A DNA stretch of 64,000 nucleotides from Aurantiacibacter zhengii (GTDB taxonomy: Bacteria > Pseudomonadota > Alphaproteobacteria > Sphingomonadales > Sphingomonadaceae), in NCBI RefSeq assembly GCF_003584125.1, contig NZ_QXFL01000004.1:430241-494240 (forward strand), in the 5' to 3' direction. Both the position numbers and the translations under genes were made by a program. The notes beneath the pieces were generated by a model. That model was given only the letters and a program-made list of their open reading frames with translations, searched no databases and was not told the DNA's origin. Shown one piece after another: positions 26,554 through 35,508 of this stretch; positions within the stretch are counted from its first letter, which is position 1; each line of letters starts with the position of its first letter.

Positions 26554-27051
26554 TCACCATTCCACCATGTCGCCCGGCCCGATACCCAGTTCCTCGGCAC
26601 GGCCCTGGTTCAGTTCGAGCACGCCGATGGCGGGCCCATCAGAATAGACGCTGCTCTCGTTGTAGGGCACGCCCTCGGCAATATTCAGGATGAGATTGTC
26701 GGGGCCGATGAAGATGATATCCAGCGGCAGCACGGTATTGCGCATCCAGAACCCAAGCTGCTGGGCCGGTTCGTAGGGAAAGATCATCCCCTCGTCAGCG
26801 CCCATTTCGGTGCGGAACATCAGGCCGCGTGCCTGCGCCTCCCGCGTGTCGGCCACTTCGGACATGAACACGTGCGCGCCGCTGTCGGTGGTAACGGTGA
26901 CGGGAATCACCTCCAGCCCCGATTCGGCGTGGGTCGATGGTGCCGCGCTGGTCGGCTCTGGCACCTGCTCCGCGGCCTGCGGCGAACACGCCGCAACGGT
27001 GCCGGCGATCGCCAGCGAGACCATCGCCAGCCATTTGCGGGTTGATTTCAT
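26554..27051 (-). CDS. DUF192 lipoprotein
   Basis: 165 residues: signal and lipobox-like 'AGTVAAC' (Cys22), a Pro/Ala linker, then a complete DUF192 domain with 'ARGLMFRTEMGADEGMIF', 'GFWMRNTVLPLDIIFIGPDNLI' and 'VLELNQGRAEELGIGPGDMVEW'. The domain is a small beta-barrel of unknown function. The start overlaps the recX stop by four bases, so the pair is co-translated. Confidence 0.9.
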   Translation of the reverse strand: MKSTRKWLAMVSLAIAGTVAACSPQAAEQVPEPTSAAPSTHAESGLEVIPVTVTTDSGAHVFMSEVADTREAQARGLMFRTEMGADEGMIFPYEPAQQLGFWMRNTVLPLDIIFIGPDNLILNIAEGVPYNESSVYSDGPAIGVLELNQGRAEELGIGPGDMVEW

Positions 27052-27641
27052 GGTCCCCAAGTTCCGGTCTCCTCGCGGGCTTCCTCTGCCCATTGCTCTG
27101 CGGCTCGTGCGGACTCGGCATCCAGCACGGCCAGCACGTGGTCGAACGTGTGGCCTGCCCGAAGCATTGCCGCAATCTGTTTCTCGCGCTTTTCGCGGGC
27201 CAGCGGTTCGGCCCCGAATGGACCGAAGCCGCGCTTGCGCGCAAGATGCAATGCGGCGGTGCGCGCCGTGTGTTCGGCGGGGGCGACATCGTCCGCCACC
27301 GCCTCGCCGATCCCGGCCTGGCCGAGCGCCTGCTTCACCCGCCGTTCGCCGTAACCTCTGCGCAACAGGTCGTTCGCCTTGGCACGGGCATAGACCGCGT
27401 CGTCGACGTAGCCCTTCTCGACATAGCGTGCGACCATCGCGGCGATGTCCGGCCCTTCCGCGCCATCGTCCTCGCCCGCCCACCCCCGCTCGCGCAGCTT
27501 GCGCTTGAGGTAGCGTTCCAGCTTGGCAGCGCTGGTGGCGAAACGGGCGACATAGGCCAGCGCCATTTCCTCGATACTGGTCGCATCGAGCGGCCTTTTT
27601 CGCCGCGGCTCGCGTTTATAGTCTTGTGAATTGCCGTCCAT
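27048..27641 (-). CDS. recX: RecX-family regulatory protein
   Basis: 197 residues with the repeated three-helix modules of RecX, which caps RecA filaments and limits recombination. Diagnostic parts are 'LERYLKRKLRERG', 'AAMVARYVEKGYVDDAVYARAKANDLLRRGYGERRVKQAL' and 'HTARTAALHLARKRGFG'. It ends with an alanine/glutamate-rich helix. recA is not adjacent, as in many alphaproteobacteria. The ATG at 27641 is chosen because upstream codons encode nothing family-like. Confidence 0.85.
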   Translation of the reverse strand: MDGNSQDYKREPRRKRPLDATSIEEMALAYVARFATSAAKLERYLKRKLRERGWAGEDDGAEGPDIAAMVARYVEKGYVDDAVYARAKANDLLRRGYGERRVKQALGQAGIGEAVADDVAPAEHTARTAALHLARKRGFGPFGAEPLAREKREKQIAAMLRAGHTFDHVLAVLDAESARAAEQWAEEAREETGTWGP

Positions 27642-27770
27642 TGGCCTTATTCGTGCCACACTTCCTGTCAAATGGGAAAGATTGACGCGGTGCCGATAAA
27701 AAATCGGCGCCGCGAATGCTATTCGGGAGGCGCCACAAGCGCGCGCGATAAGGGGTAACCCACAGCACAT

Positions 27771-29516
27771 ATGACCGACCTTACACCTACGCCCAACGAC
27801 TGCCCGCTACCGCGCCGTCGATCGGATTTCGCTACCTTCAACGAAGCCATCGACTACGCCGCACGCAGCGAAAAGGGCATGAATTTCCATGACATGCGCG
27901 GCACGCTCGACCGTGTCTATCCCTATGCGCAGATGCGCGAGGATGCACTGGCCGACGCTTACCGGCTGGCTGCGATGGGCATCGGCAAGGATGACCGCGT
28001 CGCGCTGGTGGCTGAGACCGGGCCGGAATTTGCCGCGCTGTTCTGCGCCTGCGTCTATGCCGGTGCGTGGCCCGTGCCGCTGCCCCTGCCCACCACCTTC
28101 GGCGGCAAGGAAAGCTATATCGACCAGCTGGCAGTGCAGCTGCAAAGCTCCGATCCGAAGATCCTGCTCTACCCGCCGGAAATCGCCGAAATGGCTTCCG
28201 CCGCTGCGGAGCGTCAAGGTTGCAAGGGCGTGGACTGGGCCACTTTCAAGGACAGCGAAGCACCAACCGTAGACCTGCCCGAAGCGCAGCCGGACGATAT
28301 CTGCTACTTGCAGTATTCCAGCGGCTCCACCCGTTTCCCCACCGGCGTCGCCGTGACGCACAAGGCGTTACTGCACAACCTGTTCGGCCATGCCGATTCG
28401 ATGGACATCGGCTATAACGACCGGGTGGTGAGCTGGCTGCCGTGGTATCACGACATGGGCCTCGTCGGCTGCTTCCTGTCGCTGATCGCCAACCAGGTTT
28501 CCGTCGACTACCTGAAGACCGAGCACTTCGCCCGCCGCCCGCTGGCCTGGCTCGACCTCATCAGCCGCAACAAGGGCGCGACGCTCAGCTATTCGCCCAC
28601 TTTCGGCTACGATATCTGCGCGCGGCGCGTGTCCAGCCAGACCAACGTGGCCGACCGGTTCGACCTGTCGCGCTGGCGCACCGCCGGCAACGGAGCCGAC
28701 ATGATCCGGCCCGACGTGATGCAGAATTTCGTGAATGCCTTCGCCGATGCCGGCTTCAAGGCCAGTGCCTTTACGCCCAGCTATGGCCTGGCAGAGGCGA
28801 CGCTGGCCGTCACCGTGATGCCGCCAAGCGAGGGCATCCGCGTGGAACTGGTGGAGGAAGAGCGCCTGTCCGGCAGCCGCCGCGACCTGTCGCGCCCCGC
28901 CCGCTACCGCGCCATCGTGAACTGCGGCAAGCCGCTGCAGGACATGGAAGTCGAGATCCGCGGCGAAAACGGCGATGTGAAGGGCGATCACCAGATCGGC
29001 AAGGTCTGGTGCCGTGGCCCCAGCGTGATGCACTCCTACTTCCGTAACGAGGAAGCGACCGAGGAATGCCTCATCCCCGCCGAGGATGGCAAGGGATCGT
29101 GGCTGGATACAGGCGACATGGGCTACATGGGCGATGGCTATCTGTTCATTGTCGGCCGCGCCAAGGACATGATCATCATCAACGGCAAGAACCACTGGCC
29201 GCAGGATATCGAATGGGCGGTGGAGCAGCTGGCAGGCTTCAACCACGGCGACATCGCCGCCTTCTCGATAGAGACCGAGAACGGCGAGGAAGCGCCAGCC
29301 GTGCTCGTGCATTGCCGCGTGTCCGACCCGGAAGAACGCGTGAAACTGCGCGACCAGATCGCCGACAAAGTGCGCTCTGTCACCGGTATGAACTGCGTCG
29401 TGGAACTGGTGCCACCGCGCACCCTGCCGCGCACCAGCTCGGGCAAGCTAAGCCGCGCGAAGGCAAAGCGGCTGTACCTCTCGGGCGAGATCGAGCCGAT
29501 AGACCTAGCGGCCTAG
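27771..29516 (+). CDS. Fatty-acyl-AMP ligase (FAAL)
   Basis: 581-residue ANL-superfamily enzyme activating a fatty acid as acyl-AMP for transfer to an acyl carrier protein. The P-loop is 'LQYSSGSTRFPTGVAVTH', followed by 'SWLPWYHDMGLVG' and 'YGLAEATLAV'. The motif 'WLDTGDMGYMGDGYLFIVGRAKDMIIINGKNHWPQDIE' is typical of FAAL, rather than CoA ligases. No PKS/NRPS or acyl carrier gene is next to it, so it acts in trans. The ATG at 27771 is preceded by GGGGTAACCC. The substrate is not predictable from this sequence. Confidence 0.9.
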   Translation: MTDLTPTPNDCPLPRRRSDFATFNEAIDYAARSEKGMNFHDMRGTLDRVYPYAQMREDALADAYRLAAMGIGKDDRVALVAETGPEFAALFCACVYAGAWPVPLPLPTTFGGKESYIDQLAVQLQSSDPKILLYPPEIAEMASAAAERQGCKGVDWATFKDSEAPTVDLPEAQPDDICYLQYSSGSTRFPTGVAVTHKALLHNLFGHADSMDIGYNDRVVSWLPWYHDMGLVGCFLSLIANQVSVDYLKTEHFARRPLAWLDLISRNKGATLSYSPTFGYDICARRVSSQTNVADRFDLSRWRTAGNGADMIRPDVMQNFVNAFADAGFKASAFTPSYGLAEATLAVTVMPPSEGIRVELVEEERLSGSRRDLSRPARYRAIVNCGKPLQDMEVEIRGENGDVKGDHQIGKVWCRGPSVMHSYFRNEEATEECLIPAEDGKGSWLDTGDMGYMGDGYLFIVGRAKDMIIINGKNHWPQDIEWAVEQLAGFNHGDIAAFSIETENGEEAPAVLVHCRVSDPEERVKLRDQIADKVRSVTGMNCVVELVPPRTLPRTSSGKLSRAKAKRLYLSGEIEPIDLAA

Positions 29517-29538
29517 GGCTGGGCGGCGTAAGGTCGGC

Positions 29539-29934
29539 TCAACCGATCAGCAGCACGCCCAGCACGAACAGCAGCGCCAGAAGCCCTGCGGCCCACACGT
29601 AAGTGCGGATCTTGGGAATGCCCGCCCAGTACAGTGGCAGGTAGATCAGCCGTGCGGCCAGCCACACCCAGGCGGCAATCGCGGTAAGGTCGCTGGCCTT
29701 GCCCGCCACCACCACACCGCCCAGCGCGATGATCGCCAGGGGCAGCGTCTCGAGGAAATTGCCGCGCGCCCGGTCCAGTCGGCCTGCGATGTCGTTCAGC
29801 GGCTCTGTATCCTCGTCGCGCGCGCCCATGTTCCATTCGAGGCCATATTGCTTGGTCTTGTAATGGGTGGCGGCGAACACGTGGACGAGAAGCAGGACGC
29901 TGGATAGCGCCAGTACGGTCAATTCTGCGGTCAT
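29539..29934 (-). CDS. MAPEG family membrane protein
   Basis: 131 residues, four membrane helices. Family features include 'NMGARDEDTEPLNDIAGRLDRARGNFLETLPLAIIAL', with the conserved RAxGNFxEtxP stretch. Eukaryotic MAPEG proteins handle glutathione and eicosanoids; bacterial ones are mostly unassigned. The start codon overlaps the stop of the DUF389 gene by one base (TGATG), so they are one transcript. Confidence 0.87.
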   Translation of the reverse strand: MTAELTVLALSSVLLLVHVFAATHYKTKQYGLEWNMGARDEDTEPLNDIAGRLDRARGNFLETLPLAIIALGGVVVAGKASDLTAIAAWVWLAARLIYLPLYWAGIPKIRTYVWAAGLLALLFVLGVLLIG

Positions 29935-31523
29935 CAGTCGCTCCCTCGCGTTGCCCACTCAAGCGTTACCGGACCGTAACCGTTCCCGCGCTCCTGCACG
30001 GTGACGGCAACGTTGTGGTGCGAGAAGGCATTGCGCACGGCGGCAACGGCTTCTGCCGGACCGGTGATGGCGATGGGAACGCCCACGCGGCTCTGCGCCC
30101 AGGCTGCCAGCGCCACCGCCTGGCTGCCCTGCGGAGTGAGTGCATAGCTGTCAGGCTCCCCCTCCTCGCCTTCCACCAATTCGAACGTCGCTTGCGAAAG
30201 CGGACGCAGTGGCGGGGTGAGGCGGATGTCCCATTCCGGCTCCAGCGCGTCGATCCTGCGTTCGAGTTCGGCGTAGGCAGCCAGCGTCGCACCATCCAGC
30301 GGGCGCGCAGTCACGAGCGCGCGGCGGCGGTCGCGGTCCACCGTCACCTCGTCCTTGGGCACGCCTGCCAGCAGAGCGAGGCGGTCGGCGATATCGTCCG
30401 CCTGTTCACGCGCGGCGCGTTCCTGCGCGCGGGCTTGCGCCAGTTGTGCTTCCTCTGCCGCCTGCGCCCCGGTGCCGACGCGCAGCTGGGTGAGCGTGAC
30501 ATCGACCGGGCGGCCCAGACGGCGCGAAAGCAGGTCTTCGGCGCGGCCTTCCGCATCGGCGAAAATCTCGGGCGTGAAGACCGTTGCGGAAACCTGCATA
30601 GGCTCCACATCGAAACTCGGCTCCATCTGCGAAACCGTGGCACGCCCGCCGAAAACTTCCTCCACAATGTTGCTCGCCTGCCGGGTAGCCTGCGTTTCCC
30701 ACACGATCTGCCGCAGCGACAGGAACAGCGGGATCGCCAGCGCGACGAAGGCGGTGAAGATCAGGATGGCCTGCCACTGCGTCTGCTTTTCCGAAAGGCT
30801 GGTGGAGAAGCCGTAGACGCGCGCCATCGCCGTTGCCGTCAGCGCGATGGCGGTAAGGTTGGTAACGAACAGGAACAGGCTGCCCCAGAACACGGTCAGG
30901 TTCATGGTCGCCAGGCCAAAGCCCACCACGGCCAGTGGCGGCATCAAGGCCGTGGCAATGGCCACGCCGACGATCGTGCCCTCTCGCCCGCGGATCATGG
31001 CATAGGCGCCCGCAACGGCGGAGAAGAAAGCCACGGCAAGGTCGAACAGGTTGGGCCGCGTGCGCGCGGCGATCTCTGTGGTGACGGTTTGCAGCGGCGA
31101 CAGCATCACGATCAGCGCGCAGAACACGATGGCGAACAGCGTGCCCACGGCCAGCGACTTGCCCGACTGGCGCAGCCACTTGAAATCGCCGGTAGCGAGC
31201 GCGAAACCCACGCCCATGATCGGGTCCATCAGCGGGGAAAGCAGCATGGCCCCGATGACGACGGCAGGCGACGACAGCAGCAGGCCGAGGATGGCGATAC
31301 CCGCCGACATCGACACCATCAGCAGGTAACGCGCGGAAAGCTGGCATTCGGCGCGGCGCTTCTCGATCACCGCGACCTGGTCTACCGTGCCGGTAACCTC
31401 GTGCCCCCACCAGTCACGGAAACTGCTGAGAACCTCGCGAAATCCGGTAGTCCGGCTGGCCGGTGCGGTTCCGGCCCCAGGCGACCGGGTGGCCGTATCG
31501 GCCGAAGTGGGTTCTGATTGCAT
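29934..31523 (-). CDS. DUF389 (TIGR00341-type) membrane protein
   Basis: 529 residues. The first half has about six helices with the DUF389 motifs 'SAGIAILGLLLSSPAVVIGAMLLSPLMDPIMGVGFALATGD' and 'GREGTIVGVAIATALMPPLAVVGFGLA'. The C-terminal half is soluble, with a coiled-coil Ala/Glu/Arg stretch near 350 and an OmpA-like or BON-like tail. The family's role is unknown. Divergent from the TelA gene, with a 110-base spacer. Confidence 0.88.
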   Translation of the reverse strand: MQSEPTSADTATRSPGAGTAPASRTTGFREVLSSFRDWWGHEVTGTVDQVAVIEKRRAECQLSARYLLMVSMSAGIAILGLLLSSPAVVIGAMLLSPLMDPIMGVGFALATGDFKWLRQSGKSLAVGTLFAIVFCALIVMLSPLQTVTTEIAARTRPNLFDLAVAFFSAVAGAYAMIRGREGTIVGVAIATALMPPLAVVGFGLATMNLTVFWGSLFLFVTNLTAIALTATAMARVYGFSTSLSEKQTQWQAILIFTAFVALAIPLFLSLRQIVWETQATRQASNIVEEVFGGRATVSQMEPSFDVEPMQVSATVFTPEIFADAEGRAEDLLSRRLGRPVDVTLTQLRVGTGAQAAEEAQLAQARAQERAAREQADDIADRLALLAGVPKDEVTVDRDRRRALVTARPLDGATLAAYAELERRIDALEPEWDIRLTPPLRPLSQATFELVEGEEGEPDSYALTPQGSQAVALAAWAQSRVGVPIAITGPAEAVAAVRNAFSHHNVAVTVQERGNGYGPVTLEWATRGSD

Positions 31524-31633
31524 TACGCACCATTATCGCGGAAACTCGCCATCGGCAAAACTTGAAACGCGTGTCTTGCATGCCTAATACAGTAGGTGAA
31601 CGCCGGCACGGGCAAAGAGGGAATTGAAGGCGA

Positions 31634-32842
31634 ATGGCCACCGAGAATACGACCAAAACCGCAACGGCAACCGCGTTCGAGCTGACGCCGCCCGACCCGG
31701 TGCCGGAAGTCAAGCCCGCCACGGCAGCGGGGCTGGTGCCGGTGAGCGAGGAGAAGAAGTCCGCGCTGCAGGAAAAGGTGGACGGCTTCGTCAACGAACT
31801 GGTCGCGCTGGATGCCAACTCGCCCGATTTCGGCAAGAAGGTGGACCAGATCACCAACATGGGCCGCAAGGAAATCATGGCTGCCAGCAGCATGTCCAAC
31901 CGCTTCCTTGATCGCCCGGTTCGCGCAATGGACGCCGACAGCGGCGTGGGCACCGACCTTGCCGAACTGCGCCGCACGGTGGAAGACCTCGATCCCGGTC
32001 GCAAGGGTAAGATGACCGGGCGCAAGCTGTTCGGCATCATCCCGTTCGGCAACAAGCTGAAGAACTATTTCGACAGCTACACCTCTGCCCAGGGCCATAT
32101 CCAGGCGATCCTCGCCCGCCTTTCCAGTGGGAAGGACGAGCTGCTGATGGACAATGCCGCCATCGACGTGGAGCGGCAGAAGCTGTGGGAAGCCATGGGC
32201 AACCTCGAGCAGATGATCCACATCGCCAAGACGCTGGATGCGGAGCTGGAGGAAAAGGCCGCCGAACTCGATTCCAGCGATCCGGAAAAGGCCAAGGCCA
32301 TCCGCGAAACCGCGCTGTTCTACGTGCGCCAGCGCACGCAGGACCTGCTGACCCAGATGGCGGTTTCGGTGCAGGGCTACCTCGCGCTGGACCTCGTCAA
32401 GAAGAACAACGTGGAACTGGTGAAGGGCGTGGACCGCGCCAGCACCACCACCGTGGGCGCACTGCGCACCGCGGTTACCGTGGCGCAGGCCATGACCAAC
32501 CAGAAACTGGTGCTGGGCCAGATCACCGCGCTGAACGAAACGACCGCGGGTATCATCGATTCGACCGGCCAGATGCTGCGCGACAACACGGCCAAGATCC
32601 ACGAGCAGGCGGCCAGCAGCACTATCCCCATGGAAACGCTGCAACGCGCCTTCCAGAATATCTACGACACCATGGACGAGGTCGACAGCTTCAAGTTGCG
32701 CGCGCTCGATTCCATGAAGCAGACCGTGAACACTCTCTCGACCGAGGTGGAGAAGTCCAAGGGCTACATCGCCCGTGCCGAAGGGCAGGCACAGGCGGCC
32801 AAGCAGGTGAACGACAGCGGCCTCCTGAGTCTGGAAGGCTGA
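31634..32842 (+). CDS. Toxic anion resistance (TelA/KlaA) family protein
   Basis: 402-residue, mainly helical protein of the TelA family, first linked to tellurite resistance and later seen in stress-response operons with TerD-like and XpaC-like partners. Motifs are 'FGNKLKNYFDSYTSAQGHIQAILARLSSGKDELLMDNAAIDVER' and 'AVSVQGYLALDLVKKNNVELVKGVDRASTTTVGALRTAV'. Seven bases later comes the XpaC-type gene, then a PHA-type gene. Whether it helps with tellurite here is unknown. Confidence 0.93.
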   Translation: MATENTTKTATATAFELTPPDPVPEVKPATAAGLVPVSEEKKSALQEKVDGFVNELVALDANSPDFGKKVDQITNMGRKEIMAASSMSNRFLDRPVRAMDADSGVGTDLAELRRTVEDLDPGRKGKMTGRKLFGIIPFGNKLKNYFDSYTSAQGHIQAILARLSSGKDELLMDNAAIDVERQKLWEAMGNLEQMIHIAKTLDAELEEKAAELDSSDPEKAKAIRETALFYVRQRTQDLLTQMAVSVQGYLALDLVKKNNVELVKGVDRASTTTVGALRTAVTVAQAMTNQKLVLGQITALNETTAGIIDSTGQMLRDNTAKIHEQAASSTIPMETLQRAFQNIYDTMDEVDSFKLRALDSMKQTVNTLSTEVEKSKGYIARAEGQAQAAKQVNDSGLLSLEG

Positions 32843-32849
32843 GCCACAC

Positions 32850-33617
32850 ATGGTCGATTCCACCCGCGAATCCGATGCGATCATCTCGTCGGCAAAGAAA
32901 AGCCTGCAGGTGAATCGCTACGAAGGCGGCTTCCACCGCGCTTCGGGCCGCTCCATCGGGCGCGGTTCGAAGCAGGTGAAGCTGAAGAACATGCTGAAGC
33001 GGGCAGGCTATTTCGGTGCCGCCGTGCTGGCCGTGCTCATCGCGGCGAGCGTCGCGGGCATGATCCTGAACGGCATCGGCTTTGCGGGCGTCATGGTCGC
33101 GTTCTTCGCCATCGTGGCTGCTGCCTTCATCTTCGCCAACTACCCGAAGGTAAAGGTGCCCAACCGCGCAGACCTTTCGCGCACGCAGGATGCCAAGCGG
33201 CTGGTGCAGCGCACCGAGCTGTGGCTGGAAAGCCAGCGCCCCGCCCTTCCCGCGCCCGCCGTCACGCTGGTGGACGATCTGGGTATGCAGCTGGATGCGC
33301 TTGGCAAGCAGCTGGAGCATGTCGACCCCGCCCACCCTGCGGCGCAGGAAACGCGCAAGCTGGTGGGCGAATATCTGCCCGAGACTATCGACAGCTACCG
33401 CAAGATTCCCGATCACCTGCGCCGCGAGGAACGGGCCGGATCGACGCCGGACAAGCAGCTGGTCGACAGCCTCGGCAAGATCAGCAAGGAAATCGACCAC
33501 GTCACCCGGCAACTGGCCGAAGGATCGCTGGACGACCTGGCGATCAAGAACCGCTATCTCGATTACAAGTACGGCGGTGAGGATGCATCGCTTCCTCCGC
33601 CACCGAAGGACAATTGA
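32850..33617 (+). CDS. XpaC-like membrane protein, partner of TelA
   Basis: 255 residues: a basic N-terminal tail, two adjacent hydrophobic segments ('YFGAAVLAVLIAASVAGMIL' and 'GVMVAFFAIVAAAFIFANY'), then a helical cytoplasmic domain with 'LGKQLEHVDPAHPAAQETRKLVGEYLPETIDSYRKIP'. This last block matches the XpaC (5-bromo-4-chloroindolyl phosphate hydrolysis protein) family, which is regularly encoded beside telA. The stop overlaps the next start by one base (TGATG). Confidence 0.82.
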   Translation: MVDSTRESDAIISSAKKSLQVNRYEGGFHRASGRSIGRGSKQVKLKNMLKRAGYFGAAVLAVLIAASVAGMILNGIGFAGVMVAFFAIVAAAFIFANYPKVKVPNRADLSRTQDAKRLVQRTELWLESQRPALPAPAVTLVDDLGMQLDALGKQLEHVDPAHPAAQETRKLVGEYLPETIDSYRKIPDHLRREERAGSTPDKQLVDSLGKISKEIDHVTRQLAEGSLDDLAIKNRYLDYKYGGEDASLPPPPKDN

Positions 33618-33925
33618 TGGACGTTGAAATTCCCCACACCCTCGGCCGCGAGGAAGTGCGTCGCCGCCTGCGTGCAAACAGCCACAGGATCGGTGACAAC
33701 ATTCCCGGCGGTATGGCCGATGTGCAGACCAACTGGCCGAGCGAGGACCGGATGACCATGTCGATCAATGCGATGGGCCAGATGCTGTCAGGCCACGTCG
33801 ACATAGAAGACAGCAAGGTCATCTTCCACATGGTGCTGCCGCCCGCCCTGGGTTTCCTGCAGCCGATGATTGATGCCGCGATCCGCGATCAGGGTCACAA
33901 GATGCTGGAAGCCCCGAAAGACTGA
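33617..33925 (+). CDS. Polyhydroxyalkanoate granule-associated system family protein
   Basis: 102-residue protein. 'VEIPHTLGREEVRRRLRA', 'WPSEDRMTMSINAMGQMLSGHVDIEDSKV' and 'VMLPPALGFLQPMIDAAIRDQG'-like stretches match the putative PHA granule system family (also called PHA_gran_rgn). It is in operon with TelA and XpaC proteins through a TGATG junction. Its role is not established. No PHA synthase is in the window. Confidence 0.8.
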   Translation: MDVEIPHTLGREEVRRRLRANSHRIGDNIPGGMADVQTNWPSEDRMTMSINAMGQMLSGHVDIEDSKVIFHMVLPPALGFLQPMIDAAIRDQGHKMLEAPKD

Positions 33926-33947
33926 GGCCGCCTGCCGGACAGGCCGG

Positions 33948-34400
33948 TTACAACTGGCGGTCCTTTTCCAGGAACTGTTCCGGGATGCGCAGCGCCCGCG
34001 CCGCTTCGCGCGTTTCCTGCAGGAAAGTCAGCAGCGCCCACATCAGCAGGCCGATGGCGACGATGAATGTCGCCGCCGCGACCCGGTTCAGCCCCACGTG
34101 CGCGAATTCCGCCACGAACAGCAGCACCACGGTTATGCCGATGGATATCCCCGCCAGCACCAGCCGCAGCAGCGCGCTGCCGATCAGGGCAATGCGATGA
34201 TCGAGAGAGCGTATCTCGCGCACGATCACGTCGTGCTCCATGCCTTCGGTCTCTCCGTGCAGGCGCTGGACCTGACGGCTGCGATCCACCACGCGGCCAA
34301 GCCGCTGGGTAAGGGTGCCGATGATGTTGCCGATCGCCACCAGCACGAACACCGGCGCCAGCGCCAGCTGGATGGTCTGCGCGATCATGCCTTCCATCAT
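33948..34400 (-). CDS. DUF2721 membrane protein
   Basis: 150 residues with three membrane helices and the DUF2721 core 'IGNIIGTLTQRLGRVVDRSRQ' and 'LDHRIALIGSALLRLVLAGISIGITVVLLF'. Function unknown. It is followed on the minus strand by no close gene, and it is convergent with the TelA operon. Confidence 0.85.
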   Translation of the reverse strand: MMEGMIAQTIQLALAPVFVLVAIGNIIGTLTQRLGRVVDRSRQVQRLHGETEGMEHDVIVREIRSLDHRIALIGSALLRLVLAGISIGITVVLLFVAEFAHVGLNRVAAATFIVAIGLLMWALLTFLQETREAARALRIPEQFLEKDRQL

Positions 34401-34413
34401 CGGCCCGCCCCCG

Positions 34414-35442
34414 TCACTGGTTTGCAGCGCCCGTCAGCTTGCCCACCTTCTGCGCCCCTTCCATGGTGGTGACGAGGACTTCGTCGCCATCCACCACGAT
34501 GGCGATGTCGCTGAGGCCGATGGCGCTGATGCGCGCGCCGTTGCTCTCGGCCAGCACGTTGCGGCAATCGACCAGTTCGACAGGGCCATGCGCGCGGTTG
34601 CCGTTGCCGTCGCCCTTGCGTGCATCGCGCAGGGCATGCCAGTTGCCGATGTCGGACCAGCCCATGGCAACCGGCACCATCGCCGCACGGGCGGTCTCCT
34701 CCATCACGGCGTAGTCGACCGATTCGGATTCGATCCCTGCAAAAGCGGCAGGATCGGGATGGAACTGCGCGCCCTCGGCCTTCCCTTCGCTCACCGAACG
34801 CAAAACCGAATTTGCCAGGTTCGGGCGGTGCTGCGCCAGCTCGTCCATGAAAGCGCCTGCCCGGAAGGTGAAGATGCCCCCGTTCCAGCTGTAGTCGCCC
34901 GAGGCGAGGAACTGCATCGCGCGCTCCAGATCGGGCTTTTCGACGAACTCCGCGACGGTAAAGCCGCCTTCCAGCGCTTCACCCTGGCGGATGTAGCCGA
35001 AACCGGTTTCCGGCGCCGTGGGGGTGATCCCGAAGGCCACCATGTAATCCGCCCGCGCCAGCGATGCGCCCGCCTGCACGGCGGCATGAAAGGCGGGCAC
35101 GTCCGCGATGTAATGGTCGCTGGGGCAAACCAGCATCAGGGCATCGCCGGGCAGCCGCGCTGCAGCCAGTGCAATAGCCGCAGCGGTATTCTTCGCTTCC
35201 GGCTCCACGATAATGGAGGCTTCGCCGGGCAACTGCGCCGTGACATGGGGCAGGTGCGCGCTGCCCGTGACGACCGTCGGCGGGGCGAACAGCGCGGGAT
35301 CGGCCGCGCGTGCCAGCGTCGCTTCGAACAGCGTTTCGTCCCCTACCAGCGGAAGGAACGGCTTCGGCATGGTCTTGCGGCTACGCGGCCACAGGCGCGT
35401 GCCGCTGCCTCCGCACAGGATTACCGGGTGTATTTCGCTCAT
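34414..35442 (-). CDS. manC: Mannose-1-phosphate guanylyltransferase
   Basis: Makes GDP-mannose from mannose-1-phosphate and GTP for polysaccharides. The 342-residue product has the nucleotidyl transferase signature 'LCGGSGTRLWPRSRKTMPKPFL' (usually GGSGTRLWPLSR-P-K), 'LVCPSDHYI', and the family's 'FVEKPDLERAMQFLASGDYSWNGGIF'. It lacks the C-terminal PMI domain, so it is the short GMP type. The ATG at 35442 is the family start; an upstream ATG adds only six residues. It ends 13 bases before the DUF2721 start on the same strand. Confidence 0.94.
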   Translation of the reverse strand: MSEIHPVILCGGSGTRLWPRSRKTMPKPFLPLVGDETLFEATLARAADPALFAPPTVVTGSAHLPHVTAQLPGEASIIVEPEAKNTAAAIALAAARLPGDALMLVCPSDHYIADVPAFHAAVQAGASLARADYMVAFGITPTAPETGFGYIRQGEALEGGFTVAEFVEKPDLERAMQFLASGDYSWNGGIFTFRAGAFMDELAQHRPNLANSVLRSVSEGKAEGAQFHPDPAAFAGIESESVDYAVMEETARAAMVPVAMGWSDIGNWHALRDARKGDGNGNRAHGPVELVDCRNVLAESNGARISAIGLSDIAIVVDGDEVLVTTMEGAQKVGKLTGAANQ

Positions 35443-35508
35443 GCAGCATTCCTCTTTCATCGGGACTGCCTATGCAAGCGCCTTGTTACATCCGGTTTGC
35501 GATCCGGG

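Noticed and set aside
31523..32884. 453-codon frame antisense to telA
   Set aside because: TelA-family motifs are on the plus strand; the antisense frame has low-complexity composition.
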